Shown in pieces: positions 21,513 to 23,570 of a DNA stretch of 23,570 nt. The translations under genes were made by a program, and so were the position numbers. The notes under the pieces were generated by a model that saw nothing but the letters and a program-made list of their open reading frames with translations, did not search any database and was not told the DNA's origin. Position 1 is the first letter of the stretch. Every line of letters starts with the position of its first letter. Source of the stretch: an uncultured Oscillospiraceae bacterium (GTDB lineage Bacteria; Bacillota; Clostridia; Oscillospirales; Ruminococcaceae); contig CANNTZ010000037.1 of the NCBI GenBank assembly GCA_947522735.1, forward strand, positions 1 to 23,570, read 5' to 3'.

Positions 21513-22730
21513 ATGAAGCAGTTTGCAGCCATGATTTTAGCGATGGCATTATGCTTGACAATTATAGTTATCTCAGGCTGCAAAAGTGCATCCGGGGATT
21601 CTGAACATTCATTATATGAGGAAGAATTTTCCCCGGCGTCGGGATCGCAGACAAGCGAAGCATCGGATAAGGATGAGAGCCGGGAATATGAATACGAACA
21701 GCCGCCGCTTCCGGAATGGTCGGCGGCGACGGTGACAAGGCGTGACCCGTGGGAAAGCATTGAGAAAAAGGAGCCGGGCGGGTGGTATATCGAGCCGAAT
21801 TTTGACTTTGACGATATGATTTTGCTGGACCGCGCGCTGTCTCAGCCGATGCTCGACGCCATAGGGCTGAAGGACGCCGTTCCGGAGGACTATCTGCGTC
21901 TCTCGCTTTTCGGAAAGAACGGCCGGACGGGCGTGATAACGCAGAACGGCGAGATATTGTTTGACGAAACGCACGACATCATATATTGCCTCTCCTGCGG
22001 GCTGACGGACAGCGACCACGGCAGCCGCGCGTGGGAATTCCGACATTACGGTCCCCGGGGCGAAAGCTCTCTCTTCTATTTCGGACACAGCGGGACGGAG
22101 GTGCAGTATTATGACGTGCAGACGGGCGAGATCGTGAGCAGAATGACGGGACACACCCTGAAAAAGAACAATCTGCTCGGCTACTTCGGAGAGGACCCGG
22201 AAAACAAACAGATGCTTATCGCCGTGAACAGGGTGGAGCCGGGCGATGACGGAGACTATGACAGACGCATCGGCATAGAGCGGCTCCAGCCGCTTCAGTA
22301 CGTCTGGACGAGCCGGACGGGGGAGCCGGTGACGGAGGAACGCTTTTTGGATTATAGGGCGATACCGGACTCGGGATTCAACCCGGATTTCTGGGGCGAA
22401 GCCGAAGGCCTGTGGTATAGCGCATACGTCAACTCCGGGCCGATCCCCGTCAAGACCATGGACGGCGTGTGGAAATATATAGGCACGGACGGAGAGACCC
22501 TTGACCTTGGGCGCTTCGAGGACGCGTTGCCGTTCCATGAGGGCGTGGCGGCGGTCAGGAGCGGCGGCAGATGGGGATATATCAATGAGTCGGGAGAGAT
22601 CGTCGTGCCGTTCCGGTATGATGACGCATGCAGCGTCTATGACAGCCTCGCCTGGGTAAAGCAGGACGGGCTGTGGGGCGTCGCGATGATTTACGACCCG
22701 TCAGGCATGGTGTCCGCAGCGATGGAATAG
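21513..22730 (+). CDS. WG-repeat lipoprotein
   Basis: A 405-residue exported protein. MKQFAAMILAMALCLTIIVI ends in the lipobox ISGC with Cys23, so it should be lipid-anchored outside the membrane. An acidic Ser/Glu-rich linker follows (about 24-70). The C-terminal part has WG-type repeats: DGVWKYIGTDGETLDLG, then EGVAAVRSGGRWGYINESGE and a final KQDGLWGVAM. WG repeats form beta-rich modules of uncertain role, probably in binding. ATG 21513 lies 4 nt after the stop of the Cys/His fragment, with GGCGGTGA as ribosome site. The first 100 nt are AT-rich and the rest is GC-rich like the chromosome. Confidence 0.82.
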   Translation: MKQFAAMILAMALCLTIIVISGCKSASGDSEHSLYEEEFSPASGSQTSEASDKDESREYEYEQPPLPEWSAATVTRRDPWESIEKKEPGGWYIEPNFDFDDMILLDRALSQPMLDAIGLKDAVPEDYLRLSLFGKNGRTGVITQNGEILFDETHDIIYCLSCGLTDSDHGSRAWEFRHYGPRGESSLFYFGHSGTEVQYYDVQTGEIVSRMTGHTLKKNNLLGYFGEDPENKQMLIAVNRVEPGDDGDYDRRIGIERLQPLQYVWTSRTGEPVTEERFLDYRAIPDSGFNPDFWGEAEGLWYSAYVNSGPIPVKTMDGVWKYIGTDGETLDLGRFEDALPFHEGVAAVRSGGRWGYINESGEIVVPFRYDDACSVYDSLAWVKQDGLWGVAMIYDPSGMVSAAME

Positions 22731-22753
22731 CCGAGGCGCATATATTATATGAG

Positions 22754-22800
22754 GCGGCGTCCGCATCCGGCTCCGAGCCGGGTACAGACGCCGCAAAATA
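22754..22800 (+). terminator. Possible terminator after the lipoprotein gene
   Basis: GCGGCGTC (22754-22761) pairs with GACGCCGC (22787-22794) and encloses a second stem CCGGCT/AGCCGG (22767-22772 with 22776-22781). The tail is AAAATATTTT rather than a T-run, so efficiency is uncertain. Confidence 0.45.
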
Positions 22801-22833
22801 TTTTGGGAAAACAACGGAATTTCAAAAAAATCC

Positions 22834-22862
22834 TTGACAAACCACCTCGCCGCCGGTATAAT
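22834..22862 (+). promoter_or_regulatory. Promoter of the rpsF-ssb operon
   Basis: Perfect TTGACA (22834-22839), 17-nt spacer, perfect TATAAT (22857-22862). The predicted start near 22869 gives a leader of about 113 nt. Confidence 0.93.
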
Positions 22863-22878
22863 TGTACTGTTAGCGCTT

Positions 22879-22953
22879 TGCGTGCAGCTTGTGCTGTCCG
22901 CATTTTGCAAAACGTCGCCGCCCAAAGGCGGCCATCCTTGCCCTGAAAAGGGC
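22879..22953 (+). promoter_or_regulatory. Structured rpsF leader, candidate S6:S18 autoregulatory element
   Basis: Three hairpins are visible. TGCG-GCAGC pairs with GCTGT-CGCA (22879-22902) with one internal mismatch, next to a CCG at 22898-22900. A 6-bp GCCGCC/GGCGGC stem follows (22917-22932), then GCCC/GGGC (22940-22953). Known S6:S18 leaders have a stem with a conserved CCG, but my match is by eye and the CCG is mostly paired in this fold. Confidence 0.4.
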
Positions 22954-22981
22954 CATAAGTCCAGAAGGAGGTGTACAAAGC

Positions 22982-23278
22982 ATGGCTAAACCCGCTCAGA
23001 ACTACGAAACCGTTATGATTATCCGTCCCACCCTTACCGAGGAGGAGACCAACGCTCTCATCGAGAAGTTTAAGGCCCTTATCGCGAGCGCCGGTACAGT
23101 CGATGAAGTCGAGGATTGGGGTAAGCGCAGACTTGCCTACGAGATCGACGACGAGACTGAAGGTTATTACGTTTTCATCAAGTTTACCGCGAGCCCGGAG
23201 CTTCCCGCGGAGCTCGACCGCGTGTATAACATCACTGACGGCATTCTCCGCTCTCTCATTGTCGCGAAAGAGCAGTGA
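22982..23278 (+). CDS. rpsF: 30S ribosomal protein S6
   Basis: A 98-residue protein that binds 16S rRNA with S18 in the small-subunit platform. NYETVMIIRPTLTEEETNAL starts the ferredoxin-like fold, VEDWGKRRLAYEIDDETEGY followed by YVFIKFTA is the S6 signature, and LDRVYNITDGILRSLIVAKE ends it. A strong AAGGAGGTG site precedes ATG 22982. The gene leads the usual rpsF-ssb-(rpsR) operon, 28 nt before ssb. Confidence 0.97.
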   Translation: MAKPAQNYETVMIIRPTLTEEETNALIEKFKALIASAGTVDEVEDWGKRRLAYEIDDETEGYYVFIKFTASPELPAELDRVYNITDGILRSLIVAKEQ

Positions 23279-23306
23279 GCGCACCTGATGAAGGGAGAGG
23301 TCAAAA

Positions 23307-23570
23307 ATGCTTAACAGAGCCATATTGATGGGCAGACTCGTCGCCACACCGGAGCTGCGAACCACTCCGAACGGCGTCCCCGTGACATCCTTCCGCATTG
23401 CGGTGGATCGTCCGAGCGCCAGAGGAGCCGAGCGCCAGACCGATTTCATCGACATCGTCGCATGGAGAAACACTGCCGAGTTCGTTTGCAGATATTTTCA
23501 GAAGGGCAATCCGATAGTCGTAGAGGGACGTATCCAGGTCTCCAATTATAATACCCGCGAGGGTGAGAAG
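23307..23570 (+). CDS. ssb: Single-stranded DNA-binding protein, N-terminal part (runs off the right edge)
   Basis: The first 88 residues of an OB-fold protein that coats single-stranded DNA in replication and repair. MLNRAILMGRLVATPELRTT, FRIAVDRPS, QTDFIDIVAWRNTAEFVCRY and NPIVVEGRIQVSNYNTREGE are standard SSB blocks with the aromatic DNA-stacking residues. GGGAGAGG lies about 6 nt before ATG 23307. The C-terminal acidic tail is outside the window. Confidence 0.96.
   Translation, partial: MLNRAILMGRLVATPELRTTPNGVPVTSFRIAVDRPSARGAERQTDFIDIVAWRNTAEFVCRYFQKGNPIVVEGRIQVSNYNTREGEK

Overview
The window reads as chromosomal DNA of a GC-rich, endospore-forming Firmicute of the class Clostridia, most like Oscillospiraceae/Ruminococcaceae. 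Support comes from the forespore sigma factor SigG at the left edge, the Gram-positive set hprK, rapZ, whiA, zapA and murB, strong AGGAGG ribosome sites, frequent TTG/GTG starts and TTGACA-17-TATAAT promoters. There is no rRNA, tRNA, CRISPR array, insertion sequence or prophage. Taxonomy below class level is inference.

Left part (1-4790): partial sigG (-) stands divergent from a flavin-reductase-family gene (+) that ends in a strong terminator. A PLP aminotransferase (+) follows behind a long leader that carries a duplicated motif. Next comes a translationally coupled three-gene ECF sigma module on the minus strand (sigma, 91-aa two-helix membrane protein, zinc-ribbon membrane protein). Beside it lies a decayed fragment of a HAAS-domain protein (+), interrupted by an in-frame stop.

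Centre (4790-12860): a metal-resistance operon (-) encodes a CadC/CzrA-type ArsR repressor and a CadA/ZntA-type P1B ATPase with a His/Cys-rich tail. Two overlapping palindromic operators sit just downstream of a consensus promoter. A DUF2461 gene (+) and an isolated sugar transferase (-) follow, then ddl-murF (+), which make D-Ala-D-Ala and add it to the peptidoglycan precursor. After these come a membrane-anchored alpha/beta hydrolase and a small membrane protein (-).

Right part (12877-20990): a long minus-strand run, hprK - ROK glucokinase - murB - rapZ - whiA - zapA - U32 peptidase - dut, links carbon-catabolite control, cell-wall synthesis, division and nucleotide hygiene. The usual yvcK gene between rapZ and whiA is absent here, and so is a crh/ptsH gene after whiA.

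Right edge (20990-23570): an AT-rich stretch holds a Cys/His-rich fragment of a probable secreted protein and an intact WG-repeat lipoprotein. The window ends in the rpsF-ssb operon (ssb cut by the edge) with a consensus promoter and a structured leader. Most of the window is ordinary housekeeping sequence. The points most worth following are the aminotransferase leader, the decaying HAAS/ECF module, the shared-arm operators, the missing yvcK, and the AT-rich Cys/His island. I see no clear new biological system.
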